DNA of 64,000 nt, from assembly GCA_963989245.1 (NCBI GenBank), contig OZ022339.1, positions 63,023,456-63,087,455 of the forward strand, written 5' to 3'. Source of the stretch: Nansenia antarctica. Taxonomy: Eukaryota > Chordata > Actinopteri > Argentiniformes > Microstomatidae. Positions 11,049-22,512 of the stretch are shown here, in pieces (the first letter of the stretch is position 1; each line of letters opens with the position of its first letter). The notes below the pieces were generated by a model. That model was not told where the DNA came from, did not search any database, and was given only the letters and a program-made list of their open reading frames with translations. The position numbers and the translations under genes were made by a program.

Positions 11049-11740
11049 CTTCCCTAGTAACCTACTTCCTAGCTACCGGTGCTCCAAGACGTCAGACCCA
11101 CCAAGATGGACAAAAACAACTAGTGATTGCTGTTTCACACTACACTGAACATGATTTGGGGGGCCAAATATCTCTTTTACTATATTGTTGCCTTAGCAGT
11201 TGGTTAATGTATTTTAATAACAGGATTCAAATAAATATATATGAGCAATAACATATCATGGGCTTGCTACAGGAAGCACAATCACAACCAACTTCTTCCG
11301 TCTGAAGCTACAATACTGGGACCATTCGTGACTGGGCTACAGGCAGTCAAATACTAGGCGAACATGTGTGTATAATGAATAAACTTGGATTTCATAAACT
11401 TGGATTTCATAAACTTGGATTTCATGCATTTCAAGTGGCATCTTTGTAGTCATGACGACGTAGTCTGGACCAGGTTGCGGAAAGCCCCCTGCGACTCCCT
11501 ATTGCGGAGGATGTCATGCATCCATAAACGTTCTGTTCTGGAGCAACCTCCTCCTCCTCCTCAAACGCTAAAGCTAAGGCAAGTAGTTGCATTTTATTCG
11601 CCATTATTAAATGCTACAGTATACACAACTTGTTGAACAAGTAGACGATAACGTTATACGTTATACAATGTATGATAACGGTTACAATGTATGACGGTTA
11701 GGATAGAATCCCGTTGTTAAGGTTACAGAATACTCACGCA

Positions 11741-12145
11741 AGACTCCTTTAAAAACATATGGAATATGTCCAGCAAAAAGATGTGGGGAACTTATTAGCT
11801 AACATGGGGAACTTTGGGTGATACAGAGAGCTCTATGTACACTCACACGTTTGACAAGGTGCTCTATTTGTAACATATCCCAACCAACCTATGCCCTATC
11901 TTTACCTGATCAGAATATTGTTAACATGTATTTTGTTTGTCTTGCCCTCTGGTAGCACCTCTGTGTTTTTTGTTTGTTTGTTTGTTTTTTCAGCATTGTT
12001 AGTTGTTTTTTGTTTCGTTCCGTTTTGTTATTAATATTTTTTCTAGATTGTGATGTGGGTATTAATGTGTGTCTGTCATTCTTGTTGGATGTTGTGTTGT
12101 TCTACTCTCAAGGAAAACAATAAATATATTTGAAAAAACAAACAA
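11741..12145 (+). mobile_element. L1-like LINE 3' end, copy A
   Basis: T-rich 3' untranslated sequence ends in an A-rich tail (caataaatatatttgaaaaa, then caaac repeats). It is bounded by acagaatactc-a/g-cgca at 11,725-11,740 and 12,146-12,161, a 16-bp direct repeat with one mismatch. This is a strongly 5'-truncated insertion without coding sequence. The copy B equivalent is at 61,344-61,748. Confidence 0.7.
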
Positions 12146-12203
12146 ACAGAATACTCGCGCAGAAGTGCTCAAAAGGCGGTGAGGTCCCGTGTGAACACGG
12201 CCT

Positions 12204-12660
12204 CACAGGCCGACACAGTCCTGCAAATACAGCAGAGCTGAAAGTTCAACAAGCGAGGCAAGAAGTGGCGTCACTGGTCCAGGATGCACCAACACGCTCA
12301 TGAACTCAACTCTCTAAATGATAACGCGGGTCCAACACAACAATGTCTTCAACAAGTGAAATTTAAGATACCTTTTTAAGACCACTTTTTTATAGAATTG
12401 TATACCTATTTCACAGCCATACCGGGAAAAAAAAAGTATGAAGGAAAGAAGAAATAAGTCCCAGAATTACTTAAAGTAAGTTTATTAATGTTCAGCATAA
12501 GAACGAACATAACAGCAAATGTATTCATGATCAAATAAGAACAAACATGACAGTAAACAGAACTGGTACCCCATTGACTTTGAGGTTTGGCAGAGTTGTG
12601 TAATGTGTGGAGTCCACAGCTCCCCACGGCAACAAGCTGAGCACCTCCAAGCAGGCCTCG
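12204..12660. other. No gene recognised
   Basis: The stretch between the putative element end and the Tc1 relic has no supported coding sequence. It is present in copy B (61,807-62,263). Confidence 0.5.
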
Positions 12661-12932
12661 TTTAAACATTTAAATAAATGACTGCCTGAAGTCTGGAGCC
12701 CATGGACATCACCAAATGCTGGGTTTCCTCCTTTGTGATGCTTTGCCAGGCCTTTACTGCAGCTGTCTTCAGTTGTTGTTTGTTTGTGGGTCTTTCTGCC
12801 TTTGGTTTTGTCTTCAGCAAGTGAAATGCATGCTTGATCGGGTTAAGATCAGGTGATTGACTCGGCCATTGCAGAATATTCCACTTCTTTGCCGTAAAAA
12901 ACTCCTGGGTTGCTTACACAGTATGTTTTGGG

Positions 12933-13440
12933 TCATTGTCCATCTGTATTGTGAAGTGCCATCCAATCAACTTTGCTGAATTTGAACTTCACTTCAGAAT
13001 TCATCCATCTGCTTCTGTCTTCTGTCACATCATCAATAAACACTAGTGACCCAGTGCTATTGGAAGCCATGCATGCCCATGTCATCACACTGCCTCCACT
13101 GTGTTTTACAGATGATGTGGTATGCGTCGGATCATGAGCCGTACCAAGCCTTCTCCATACTTTTTTCTTACCATAATTCTGGTACAGGTTGATCTGAGTT
13201 TCATCTGTCCAAAGAATGCTCTTCCACAACAGGTCTGGCTTTTTTAGATGTTTCTTGACAACGTCTAATCTGGCCTTTCTATTCTTGAGGCTTATGAATG
13301 GCTTGCACCTTGTGGTGAACCCTCTGTATTTGTTCATGTGAAGTATTCCCTTTATGGTACACTTGGATAATGATATGCCTACCTCCTGAAGAATGTTCTT
13401 CACTTGGCTGGATGTTGTGAAGGGGTTTTTCTTTACCATG
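12933..13440 (-). pseudogene. Tc1-like transposase fragment, copy A
   Basis: Below the nested element the frame reads through the DNA-binding domain linker (NRKARLDVVKKH) to the first catalytic aspartate in WTDETQINLYQNYG, then VKHSGGSVMTWACMAS and DDVTEDRSRWMNSEV. This order is that of Tc1-family DDE transposases. The frame ends after a small deletion near 12,985: about 20 bp present in copy B are missing. The second catalytic aspartate and the glutamate lie downstream (to 12,680) in broken frames, where the complement of 12,830-12,880 still encodes a diverged DLNPIKHAF-like piece. The first 40 or so residues of the longer open frame (13,446-13,568) come from the hAT-type insertion and are not transposase. 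Confidence 0.75.
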
Positions 13441-13445
13441 TAAAG

Positions 13446-14608
13446 TAGGGATGTCCCGATCCGATATTGATATCGCATATCGCTGCGATATTGGTCCTGA
13501 ATGCTGGATCGCAGATCGCACCAGAAAAAAAATAGGCTGCGATCTGCGTGCCCGATCTGGCGTGTCACTCACGTGATGACAACAGTAGTAGTCAGTGGTC
13601 ACGTGCATGAGAGTTGGCTAGTAGCTACCTGTGTGTAATGAGTCTGACAATGTCATGATGCCAGCTGGTGAAATCATAAACCATTTGCTTAAGTCATTTT
13701 TCGGTTATTTACAGTCTGAAACTACAGATGGTAAGCTTTCAAATGATGCGTCATACATTGAAATCGGGAAAAAAATCAAGACGACACAAGTATTTGAATC
13801 TTGGTGCACCGAATGGGAATGCGACAGGAGAAAAGTGACTGATCAAACAACAACAACAAACGCTGCTAACAGCTAGCGGCTAACAGTGGAACATCGCTAG
13901 GAACATCTAACTGCGTTTTTATATCATCACAGCATGCTGAGAGAACATGGAAATGCAAAAAATAAATAACTACACATAATTAGATGAACACACAGTCTTT
14001 GCTTTTGAACACGTCCTAAAACGAAGGTATGTTTACATGTCATTTTCACTTACCGGTAGCCTGCGGCAAACGAGAACAGTTAATCCAATCCACAGATTAT
14101 ACGTATTTAGTGATCGTTAAACTGTTTTTTAATATATGTTTTTTTCTTTTATACTTTAAAACTTCAAGTTGCCTGTTATGAAAAACAGATATTGTTGACA
14201 CCCCTTCGATTCTGCGACTGGTTTCTGGTCTCACCAGCGGGCGTCACTAGGCTAGACTTTTAAAAAGGGTCCTATTATTGATTTGCCATTTGTAAGAGAA
14301 GATAAATAGAATAAAAACCTGAAGGCACTAAAACTAGAAATCAGACAGTAACTCTATTTTTTCTACCATGCTGAATGCTGCTGTTTAAATAGTTTTAACT
14401 GTAAACCAGTTGGTCACTGAGTACTGCAGAGTACTGTTTTTGTTGCTTGAATAAAGGCTGGCAGTCTTTAATAGCCAATTGTGGACTATACTGGGGAAGT
14501 ATTTGTTATTATTCAGGAGTAAAACAATAAATACAAATATCGGATCGGTATCGCAGATACCTGAAGCCCAGGTATCGGTAGTGAAAAAATGGGATCGGGA
14601 CATCCCTA
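13446..14608. mobile_element. hAT-type non-autonomous element (tagggatgtcccgatcc family), copy A
   Basis: The ends tagggatgtcccgatccgat and (complement) ...atcgggacatcccta are inverted repeats. An exact 8-bp duplication atgtaaag lies at 13,438-13,445 and 14,609-14,616, diagnostic of hAT insertion. An 81-codon open frame (13,631-13,876) has no recognised domain and recurs, degraded, in the sister copy at 26,130-26,370. The same insertion is at 63,070 onward in copy B, so it predates the duplication. Confidence 0.88.
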
Positions 14609-15195
14609 ATGTAAAGGATCCTGTGATCATCCACCACTCTTGTCTTCCAAGGACGTTCAGACCTTTTTGTGGTGCCGAGCTCACCAGTGCGTTGTATTTT
14701 TCTCAGAATGTAGCAAACTGTTAATTTGGCCACTCCTAATGTCCGCTATCTCTCTGATAGATTTTTTGGGTTGTTTTTGCAGCCTAAGGATGGCCTGTTT
14801 CACTTGCATTGAGAGCTCCGTTGACTGCATGTTGTGTGTATACAGCAACATCTTCCAAATGCAAATGCCACACTTGGAATCAACTCAGACCTTTTACCTG
14901 CTTAATTGATAAGGAAATAATGAAGGAATAGCCCACACTGGCCCATGAAACAGCTTTTGAGTCAATTGTCCAATTACTTTTGGTCCCTTGAAAAAGAAGG
15001 AGCTACATATTAAAGAGCTGTAATTCCTAAACCCTTCCTTCAATTTGGATGTGAATACCCTTACCCAAAAGCTGAGAGTCTGCACTTTAAGCTCATATTC
15101 ATTATATAACTGTAACTTGAAGACGTTTTGATAAACAGCTCAAATAACACAAATTATGTCTGTGTCCAAATATATATGGACCTAACTGTACATAT

Positions 15196-15265
15196 AAGAC
15201 TTACCCACTCATATTTAAGACTTACACACTCATATTTAAGACTTACACACTCATATTTAAGACTT
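15196..15265. repeat. Short tandem repeat, 3 units of about 22 bp
   Basis: actcatatttaagacttaca is repeated about three times directly beside the Tc1 terminus. Confidence 0.75.
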
Positions 15266-15588
15266 TTAAGACCCCCAAGGGAACCCTGGAGCCTCAGCTG
15301 AATATGACAGACTGGCAAACTTGGAAACACTGCTGGAGCCATGCAGGTACGGTGATTTACCCACCTTCTCCAATTTAACTTTCAGACCAATACAATTCAT
15401 ATAATAGTCACTTTTAATATATAATAGTATACCTGTCCCCTAAAGGGTGTTATCTGAATTAAAGGTGTCGTCATTCATTCTGATTGTCTTGTGTGTTTGG
15501 AGGTATGTCACTGAGCACCCGGGTGGTGACAAACACAGTGCTGCTTGAAAGTATGTGAACCCCTTGTGCAATTATAGATATTTATATA
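15266..15588. other. No gene recognised
   Basis: About 320 bp of intronic sequence. gctgcttgaaagtatgtgaa near 15,540 looks like a common fish repeat piece. No coding evidence. Confidence 0.45.
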
Positions 15589-15780
15589 TATGTTACGGTA
15601 CATGTGGGAAAACTAGGGTTAGGGTTAGGTGCTAGGGTGCTACGGTTAGGGTTAGGGGTAGGGTTAGGGTTAAGGTTAGGGTTAGGGTTAGACATGCCAG
15701 CATGTACCAAGTCACCCTAGCACCTAACCCTAACCCTAGTTTTCCCACATGTACCGTATTCCCACATGTACCGTAACATA
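15589..15780. mobile_element. Palindromic element built on telomere-like TTAGGG repeats
   Basis: The left arm (15,589-15,639) starts tatgttacggtacatgtggg and runs into agggttagggttagg. The right arm (15,713-15,757) is its inverse complement, and a further 23 bp repeat the arm end. Between the arms lie about eight TTAGGG-like units (15,644-15,690). The whole sits in a TA-rich microsatellite, which hides any target duplication. It could be a small MITE that captured telomeric repeats, or an interstitial telomeric sequence that folded back. Confidence 0.7.
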
Positions 15781-15793
15781 TATATATATATAT

Positions 15794-16733
15794 CAGTGTT
15801 TCCTCTACATGCATTTCATCGTGGCGGACCGCCACGATGGAATTTCCTCCGCCACCATTCAGATTTCTCAAAAAAAAAAAAAAAAAGTTTAGGCCGCTTT
15901 TCAGACCTTCACATCGCTAGACACACCCACAAGCGCGAAGCGACGCGCTTGCAAAACTGTTTTGTGATTGGTCAAATACATCTAGGCTGCGTGTAGTCTA
16001 CGAACTACTTCAAATGTTACAATATGCGCGACGACGGTGCTGGATCCTGGATCTGTGCATCGGTGTGCAGGAAGAACACGGAGCAGGCGCCAGACCAGAC
16101 TAGATGATCGTGGAGTGAAGATATTATGAAAGTGTACGTGCTTGTCGATCACCCGTCGCATCGCGTACGCTTTAATAATCTCTTCACTCCACAATCATCT
16201 AGTCTGGTCTGGCGCCTGCTCCGTCTGTTTTTCTTCCTGCACACAGGTAAACAGATCCAGGATCCAGCAGCGTCTTCGGGCTCGCGCAAACAAACCCGTC
16301 GAATTTTTTTACTTGCCCCAGGCAAGCGTTACTGTTGAACCCTGCTGATACTTGCCTGCACATTGACAATGTTTTCTCTCTCCTCTTTCTTCTGCGTTGT
16401 GAAGGGATCCACTGCAGCGTACACGAAAAGCGGCTACTGTGTCAACCGCTTCCCATAATAGTTACAACAAACATAAAGCCTCCATAATGATAATGAAAAG
16501 AAGGGGAGACGAATTTTTTATTGACAACGGAATTACATGCTGGAAAAACATGCAGACACAGACAATAAGAGACACACGGGAGAAGTACGGGAAAACATTG
16601 TATTTTTTTTGGCCATCCTCGAGTTTTGGCTGAAATTACGTCGTTGTTTTGAGCGCGCGTGTGCGTTTCATGCGCGTGCACGCGCGGTCAACGCTACCCG
16701 CCACCATTGTAAAAATTCCTGGAGGAAACACTG
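15794..16733. mobile_element. hAT-like non-autonomous element (cagtgtttcctcta ends), first copy
   Basis: The left end cagtgtttcctctacatgca and the right end ggaggaaacactg are inverted. TA-repeats on both sides mask the target duplication. A second, longer member of the family is at 18,360-22,001. A large inverted repeat lies inside (16,018-16,290). No transposase. Confidence 0.75.
16018..16290. repeat. Large internal inverted repeat
   Basis: The arm at about 16,018-16,125 (tgctggatcctggatctgtg ... gcaggcgccagaccagacta) is the inverse complement, with a few mismatches, of the arm at about 16,175-16,285. The spacer is about 50-60 bp. The DNA or a transcript could form a long hairpin. Confidence 0.8.
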
Positions 16734-16984
16734 TATATATATATATACGTATATATGTATACTGTATATCTTTTTTTACCATTAAATCTTTATTTAATCA
16801 TAACCGGTCTTTTTTATCTGACATAACAGCTTTATATTTACCAATTCCATATGTTGGTTTAGAGGGAATCATGCGTCTAGTAGGAAAACTACATTATAAA
16901 GAAATGATGTGGTGTCAAGGAAATTCAAGGCTGCCATTGAAACTAGGGACTTTTAAGGACCAAAAAGTGGAAAGTTCTTGACTG

Positions 16985-18181
16985 TAGGGCTGCAACTAAC
17001 GATTATTTTGATAATCGATTAATCTGCCGATTATTTTTTTCGATACACACAAAAAAAAGATTGCTTTTGCACATTTTATTTTATGTTTTCTAAATCAGCC
17101 AGGCCTATACATATACATGTGCAAAATGAATAAGTATTAATAAAAAATAATACATAATATAAATAAAAAAGGCTTTGCTACATCAAATAGGTATAACAAC
17201 AGGCCATGGACTATGGCGGTAGATTGTTTCAATAAAGTAGTTGAACTCTTGCTCAATACATGCATTGTTTTAGGTAATAACTTTGCTTAATGTAAAGGTC
17301 AGTAACCCAAAGTGCAATATAGGCTACAGACAAGACACTAATGTTTTTATAAAACAGATATGCTCCAAAACAATGCAATGTGTCCTCTCACTCCATACAA
17401 TAGGCTAGGCGACAGTCAGTGCCTCACTCTAACTCACGGGTAGTTTGGTAGGCTACCACTAGCTAGCCTTTAGCTTATCACCTCTGCTCTACCACTGACT
17501 TTAGCATTACATTACAGTCATTTAGCTGACGCTTCGCCAGAACTCACACTAACGCATTTGCATGGAGAGCAGGAGACCATGGAAGGGCTGAGCCCAGCAG
17601 TACTTATATAATAAAACAATAGGAAGTTAGCTGTAACCCTCCTCTATAGAAACATAGTTAGCTGTAACCCTCCTCTATAGAAACATAGTTAGCTGTAACC
17701 CTCCTCTATAGAAACATAGTTAGCTGTAACCCTCCTCTATAGAAACATAGTTACTGCTCTGGTTCTCAGCACAGCTACGCAGACTACAGCTGGACGAGCA
17801 GCGTAGTGACAGTCAGCTAGCGGCAGCAGCGAGCTAACCCTGCTAGCTAACTCACTAGCATGTCCTGACAGCAGACAGCAGACAGATTCACGCTCAAGGC
17901 TTTTGAGTAGCATGATTTAAATGTAGCCGCCGCGCCGGTGTAGGTACCGGATTTTCCCACTTTTCCGGTTCCGGTCATAGGTTCTGCCCTTTCCGGCCAT
18001 AGGTAGCGCTATGATTCGCTATGATTCGCGATGCCTACACCGTGGCAAGACAGCGTGGCGTGCGTCAACAGGAAGTAGGTTTGTTATGGAACAAGACCCG
18101 ACGAATCGATAATGGAATTCGTCGCCAACGAATTTCATTATCGATTTTTATCGATTTCATCGATTCGTTGTTGCAGCCCTA
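16985..18181. mobile_element. hAT-type non-autonomous element (tagggctgcaac ends)
   Basis: The left end tagggctgcaactaacgatt and the right end gttgttgcagccct followed by a are inverted. The exact 8-bp duplication cttgactg is at 16,977-16,984 and 18,182-18,189. It landed inside the Tc1 relic, and the empty-site reading is restored when it is removed. The ends resemble ZBED-class hAT elements of fish. No transposase remains. Confidence 0.9.
17625..17748. repeat. 31-bp tandem repeat, 4 units
   Basis: Four consecutive, virtually identical units beginning agttagctgtaaccctcctc. Confidence 0.95.
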
Positions 18182-19059
18182 CTTGACTGGCCAAGTCAAT
18201 CATCAGATTTAAATCCAATTGAACATATTTACGTATTTAATTTCCTAATGATAAGATGATTTTAGGCAAAAAGACCTCAAACCAAACAACAACTGAAGAT
18301 GGCTGCAGTACTGGCCTAGCCCAGGACTAGGTTAGACTGGAGAACCAGCCCTGATATATCAGTGTTTCCTCTATATGCATTGACGCCACAAATGAATTTT
18401 CTCGGCCACTAATTGATTCAGTCCACTAAAGCCCGGTACACACATAAGGATTTTCAAAATCTTAACAGATTTTTTTATCTGAGACAGACCCCACACATGA
18501 AGATAAAAAATCTTGGATTGAACAGCCTCGATCGTATTGTGTGTGGTGTGCGCCGATATTCCCATCCGAAAAGAAAAAGTCAGCTCGCTTCTTGATTGGC
18601 TACATTCTAGTGTTGCACGATATACCGGTACCAACGATATACCGCGGTGCCAAAATGTCACGGTGCCTACTATACCATAAGCTTTATACAACGGTACTAC
18701 CGTGGAATACTATACTACCGTGTACCACGGTACCAGCGGGGCAATGTGTTACCTCTATTACCAAATTCACTGGTTCTGCTAATGAGGACAAGACTGGCTC
18801 GCGACACCGTTGTGACAGATCCCAGTTTGTTTGCTCGCGCACATCTCCGCAGTCACAATATTACCATATTGACGTTATCTGGATGTCTGTCTGGGCGCGA
18901 GTAAAAAGAATTCAGCCGGTTTACGCTGATTGGTTAGTCCGCGGAGTCAATCAAAACCCACGTGGTTGTCGGGGGATACACGCCGCCGGTAACGTTACGG
19001 TACCCCCCCCCCCCTACTTGAACCGGAGGAAATAATAATAGCAAATCAAGAACAAGTCG

Positions 19060-19337
19060 TGAGTTTAGAATGATAAGGTTCTATCTCCGTTTAGAATGAT
19101 AAGGTTCTATCTCCGTTTAGAATGATAAGGTTCTGTCTCCGTTTAGAATGAGAAGGTTCTGTCTCCGTTTAGAATGAGAAGGTTCTATCTCCGTTTAGAA
19201 TGATAAGGTTCTGTCTCTGTTTAGAATGATAAGGTTCTATCTCCGTTTAGAATGAGAAGGTTCTATCTCCGTTTAGAATGATAAGGTTCTATCTCCGTTT
19301 AGAATGATAAGGTTCTATCTCCGTTTAGAATGATAAA
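19060..19337. repeat. 26-bp minisatellite, about 10 units
   Basis: The unit gtttagaatgataaggttct plus atctcc is repeated about ten times, with single-base variants (gataagg/gagaagg, ctatc/ctgtc) that alternate between units. Confidence 0.95.
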
Positions 19338-19697
19338 CATGTTTCAGTTTTTAATGCATTCAGAGCATGGGGATATTTCCAATGTCATATTTTCTAATGT
19401 ATCTGACCTATCGCTAAGCCACGCCCCAAAATAGAAATTGTCCAATCATATCACAGCAAAACTATTCTACTAAAATTCTCGGCCTCGTAACATAATTGCG
19501 TCTAATTTAGTGAATCATTGACATTATGATACATTTATACATCATCACTGATCATCATCCTGCTGCTGTGTAGCCTTTGTATGAACATATACATTTACCT
19601 CATGAGCTTATTACATCTAAACTTGGAAGTAGCCCTCTATATTTTTTATATGCCAGTGTTTGCTTTTACTTTTCAAGTTCGTGAAAAAGACCCCACA

Positions 19698-19710
19698 GAC
19701 GGACAGACAT

Positions 19711-19741
<31 letters not shown>

Positions 19742-19792
19742 TACAGACAGACAGACAGACAGACAGACACACACACACACACACACACACAC
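19698..19792. repeat. Compound microsatellite (CAGA)n (CA)n
   Basis: About 70 bp of cagacagaca units followed by about 25 bp of ca repeats. Confidence 0.95.
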
Positions 19793-20280
19793 CTACTTTG
19801 CTATACTCTTGCAAAAGGCCAGTTGGTCTGTTTGATGTTTCAAACTACTTATTAATAAACATGTTATTCACAAAAATATCGGTTTCAGTACTTTTACTTA
19901 CCTGTAGAGTTACAGTGTTATGCATTAAATGCATGTTATTCATGCACCACTCATTAAGTTATTGTAACTTGTATAAATACATTGCATGTTCATAAAAATA
20001 AAAAGTGTTACAAAAGTGCCGCGGTATCGCGATACTACTCAGTATCGTGATACTTGGGCTGGTATAGTATCGCAGGGTAAAATATTGGTATCGTGACAAC
20101 ACTACTACATTCCATCCACGTCACAATCGGACTCGCGAACAGGGTTGCCAGGTGGGATTGACATTTTCCACCCTAACCAGTCTAAAACCGCTAATTCCAA
20201 CCAAAAAACCCGAGCCCATCTGGCAACCCTAGTCGGGAGTTGTCGGGAGTCGGGAGTTGCCCACACAATGGGATTTTTAG

Positions 20281-21741
20281 TAGGGCTGCACGATTTGGGG
20301 AAAAAATCGAATTGCGATTATTTGGACAGATATCGCGATTGCGATTAATTTGCGATTATTATTTTTTTAAATAGCAAAAAAAAAAAAAGGGAGTTTTTGT
20401 AAAGTGTGGCCATATCTCCGGCTAGGAAGGTCGTATCAACGTGCAGTTTGTTTGTACGTCTTCAGGGGACTTAGAGGCTCCCTCCTCTAGCACCCCCACA
20501 GCCCGAGCTACGAGTGAAAGAACTAAACTTACATTGGGTTGCTTTAAAGTTGGGTTGCTTTAAAATCAAGCTTCAGATTAAAACATGTGATGGAGCATTA
20601 CTAACCTGACTCAGGTGGTTTGTTTCACACAACCATCTAGGAAAGCTTAATTGGAAGCTGTTTGGAAAAGGGCAGGTACTTTCAAAAAATACTTGGCAGG
20701 TGATTGGATGAATCTGTCTATCACCTATTTTCAGAGAGCATTACCACATGATACCATCAAACTATTAACTGCTCTAATTCTAATGCAAGGATGAGAACTT
20801 AAAAGATATGAATTGTATATATGATAACCTCATCTCATCTAGACAGGTGGCTACTTTCTAAGATGATCCAGCTATTAAAATGATCATTTGGGGATACACT
20901 GTGACTATAACTGAAAGGACCACATCTAGATGACTCGGTCAACAGTCGAACTGATGAATGATAGAATGGTGGTCTCTGACTATGGAGCACAGACACACGT
21001 CACCTTGACTTAGGAATCTGTGACATACTTCAGCCCAAGGCTAGGCTAGGCTAACCTCTGCGTCTTTAAAGCCGGCTGGTATGAACGAATGGTATGAGGT
21101 TATGCATACAGGACACATTCATGTTTGACAACAGAACAGTTAACTTCCATGTATCCATAAGCCTGCTATACTATATAAACACCAACCCGCAGGTTGCTGA
21201 GACTGTCAACTCTGTGTCTGTACTTTAACGCCGGGTTAGCATGAGTAGCTAAGCTAAGCTACCGTCTCGAAGACTACAAGTTAGCTAAGCTAAGTTTAAG
21301 GCTGGACTAACAGCACCGACATGCACTTGGCTGGTACAGTTAGTATAGTGAAATTGTACACTTACCTGTCGCAATTATAACATACTAACGTTTATCATAC
21401 GTCCAGTAAGCCATGTGGTGTCTAATTGTCTCCGTTACGTTAGCCCAAAGTCTCATAATAATTGGACTGACTGTCGTGACACAACCTATGCCTGCGTTCG
21501 TAAATTCGCTCTGAGAGCGCCGGGTTCAAAGTCATAAAGAGACCAAGTAATTTGATTGGACAAGAGGCATTCCATGAGTGCTGATCAAATTTCCAAAAGA
21601 GGTTTTAATCTCAATGTGACTTCCTGGTAAAATAAAGGTAAAAAAAAAAAAAACGCAGGCAAATCGCAGGCTTTGCGATTAGCTAATCGCATCATTTAAA
21701 ATCGCGATTTCGATTTAAAATCGATTAATCGTGCAGCCCTA
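20281..21741. mobile_element. hAT-type non-autonomous element (tagggctgcacgattt ends)
   Basis: The left end tagggctgcacgatttgggg and the right end attaatcgtgcagccct followed by a are inverted. The exact 8-bp duplication atttttag is at 20,273-20,280 and 21,742-21,749. No transposase frame. Confidence 0.9.
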
Positions 21742-22003
21742 ATTTTTAGTCGTAAATATTTAACACATACAACATTTACGATTGTCGGCCCCGACCATTT
21801 TCAGGATATCTTGGTATTTGATCACCTTCTATATAAAACATTGCTGCTTGGCTTTAATGGTTTTACCGCATTATTTTTTTTTTTTTAATTGCCACGCTCC
21901 CTCTAGTTTCTGGTGAAATTACGTCATTGTTTTGAGCGCGCATGCACGCGCTAGGATTGGCCTCAACGCCACTAATGTGAAAATTCCTGGAGGAAACACT
22001 GTA

Positions 22004-22381
22004 CAGGCGCAACTCAAAAAATGTGAATATCGTGCAAAAGTTCATTTATTTCAGTAATTCAACTTAAAGGGTTAAACTTACATATAATATAGACTCATTA
22101 CATGCAAAGCGAGATATGTAAAGCCTTTATTTGTTATAAATTTGATGATTATGGCTTACAGCTTATGAAAACCCCAAATTAAATATCTCAGACATTTTTA
22201 ATATTACATGAAATCAATAAGAAAAGGATTTTAAATACAGAAATGTCAGCCCTCTGAAAAGTATAATCATGCATATGTACAATGCAATGAGTCTATATAA
22301 TATTTAAGTTTAACCCTTTAAGTTGAATTACTGAAATGAATGGACTTTTGCACGATATTCTAATTTTTTGAGTTGCACCTG
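22004..22381. mobile_element. Palindromic MITE with about 100-bp arms, TA flanks
   Basis: The left arm starts caggcgcaactcaaaaaatg; the right arm is its inverse complement with a few mismatches and ends gagttgcacctg. A TA dinucleotide lies outside each end. Long inverted arms and TA flanks fit a deleted Tc1/mariner element. Confidence 0.85.
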
Positions 22382-22512
22382 TATATCAATCCCACACAAG
22401 GGGAGAGACCAGGACTGTCAGACTATGCAGGTTCTGACTGACTTACAGTGCACTGGCAGCACTGATTTTACAGCAGTGCAATGACACTCACCACTATACA
22501 ACAAAGACTTAC

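Larger units (their letters stand above)
9620..12203. mobile_element. Possible DNA transposon with nested insertions, copy A
   Basis: The left end aggccatgttcacac matches the complement of the right end gtgtgaacacggcct at 14 of 15 positions. I find no target duplication and no coding region, so this rests on the inverted ends alone. A hAT-like element (9,854-11,048) and an L1 tail (11,741-12,145) lie inside it. The equivalent in copy B is 51,251-61,806. Confidence 0.4.
12661..15195 (-). mobile_element. Tc1-like relic, copy A, split by a hAT-type element
   Basis: Minus-strand transposase sequence runs from about 14,900 down to 12,680. The right terminus is recognisable (14,930-15,195, ending at tatatatggacctaactgta). 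I cannot find the matching left terminus. The hAT-type element at 13,446-14,608 splits it and made an exact 8-bp duplication. Confidence 0.75.
16925..18350 (+). pseudogene. Tc1-like transposase relic, C-terminal part, split by a hAT-type element
   Basis: Joining across the nested element and removing one target duplication, the plus strand reads KKWKVLDWPS at the junction, then SSDLNPIEHIY. This contains the third catalytic residue (E in NPIEH) of a Tc1-family DDE transposase. A second legible piece, KRPQTKQQLKMAAV, follows near 18,270. It is heavily decayed and no terminal repeats are recognised. Confidence 0.7.
18608..20104. mobile_element. hAT-type non-autonomous element (tagtgttgcacgata ends)
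   Basis: The left end tagtgttgcacgatataccg and the right end ggtatcgtgacaacacta are imperfect inverted repeats. The exact 8-bp duplication ctacattc is at 18,600-18,607 and 20,105-20,112. Subterminal regions are rich in gtatcg/ggtacc motifs. It holds a 26-bp minisatellite and a CAGA/CA microsatellite. No transposase. Confidence 0.9.
18360..22001. mobile_element. hAT-like element (cagtgtttcctcta ends), second copy, carrying two insertions
   Basis: The left end cagtgtttcctctatatgca and the right end ctggaggaaacactg match the family of 15,794-16,733; the internal cgtcattgttttgagcgcgc near the right end is also shared with that copy. It contains two independent hAT-type insertions. I could not confirm a target duplication, so left and right ends could belong to different copies. 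Confidence 0.6.
8828..22512 (-). other. Intron 2 of the copy A zinc-finger gene, filled with mobile elements
   Basis: The interval lies between donor gtaagt (minus strand, at 22,512) and the acceptor at 8,828. It is 13.7 kb long and is almost entirely transposable elements, listed separately. I see no additional exon in it; an alternative exon cannot be excluded. Confidence 0.6.

Noticed and set aside
15644..15690. A chromosome end, because of TTAGGG repeats
   Set aside because: Only short, imperfect, inverted on both sides and followed by ordinary sequence.
19060..19337. Regular repeats that might suggest a CRISPR array
   Set aside because: Head-to-tail units without unique spacers in a vertebrate genome; a minisatellite.
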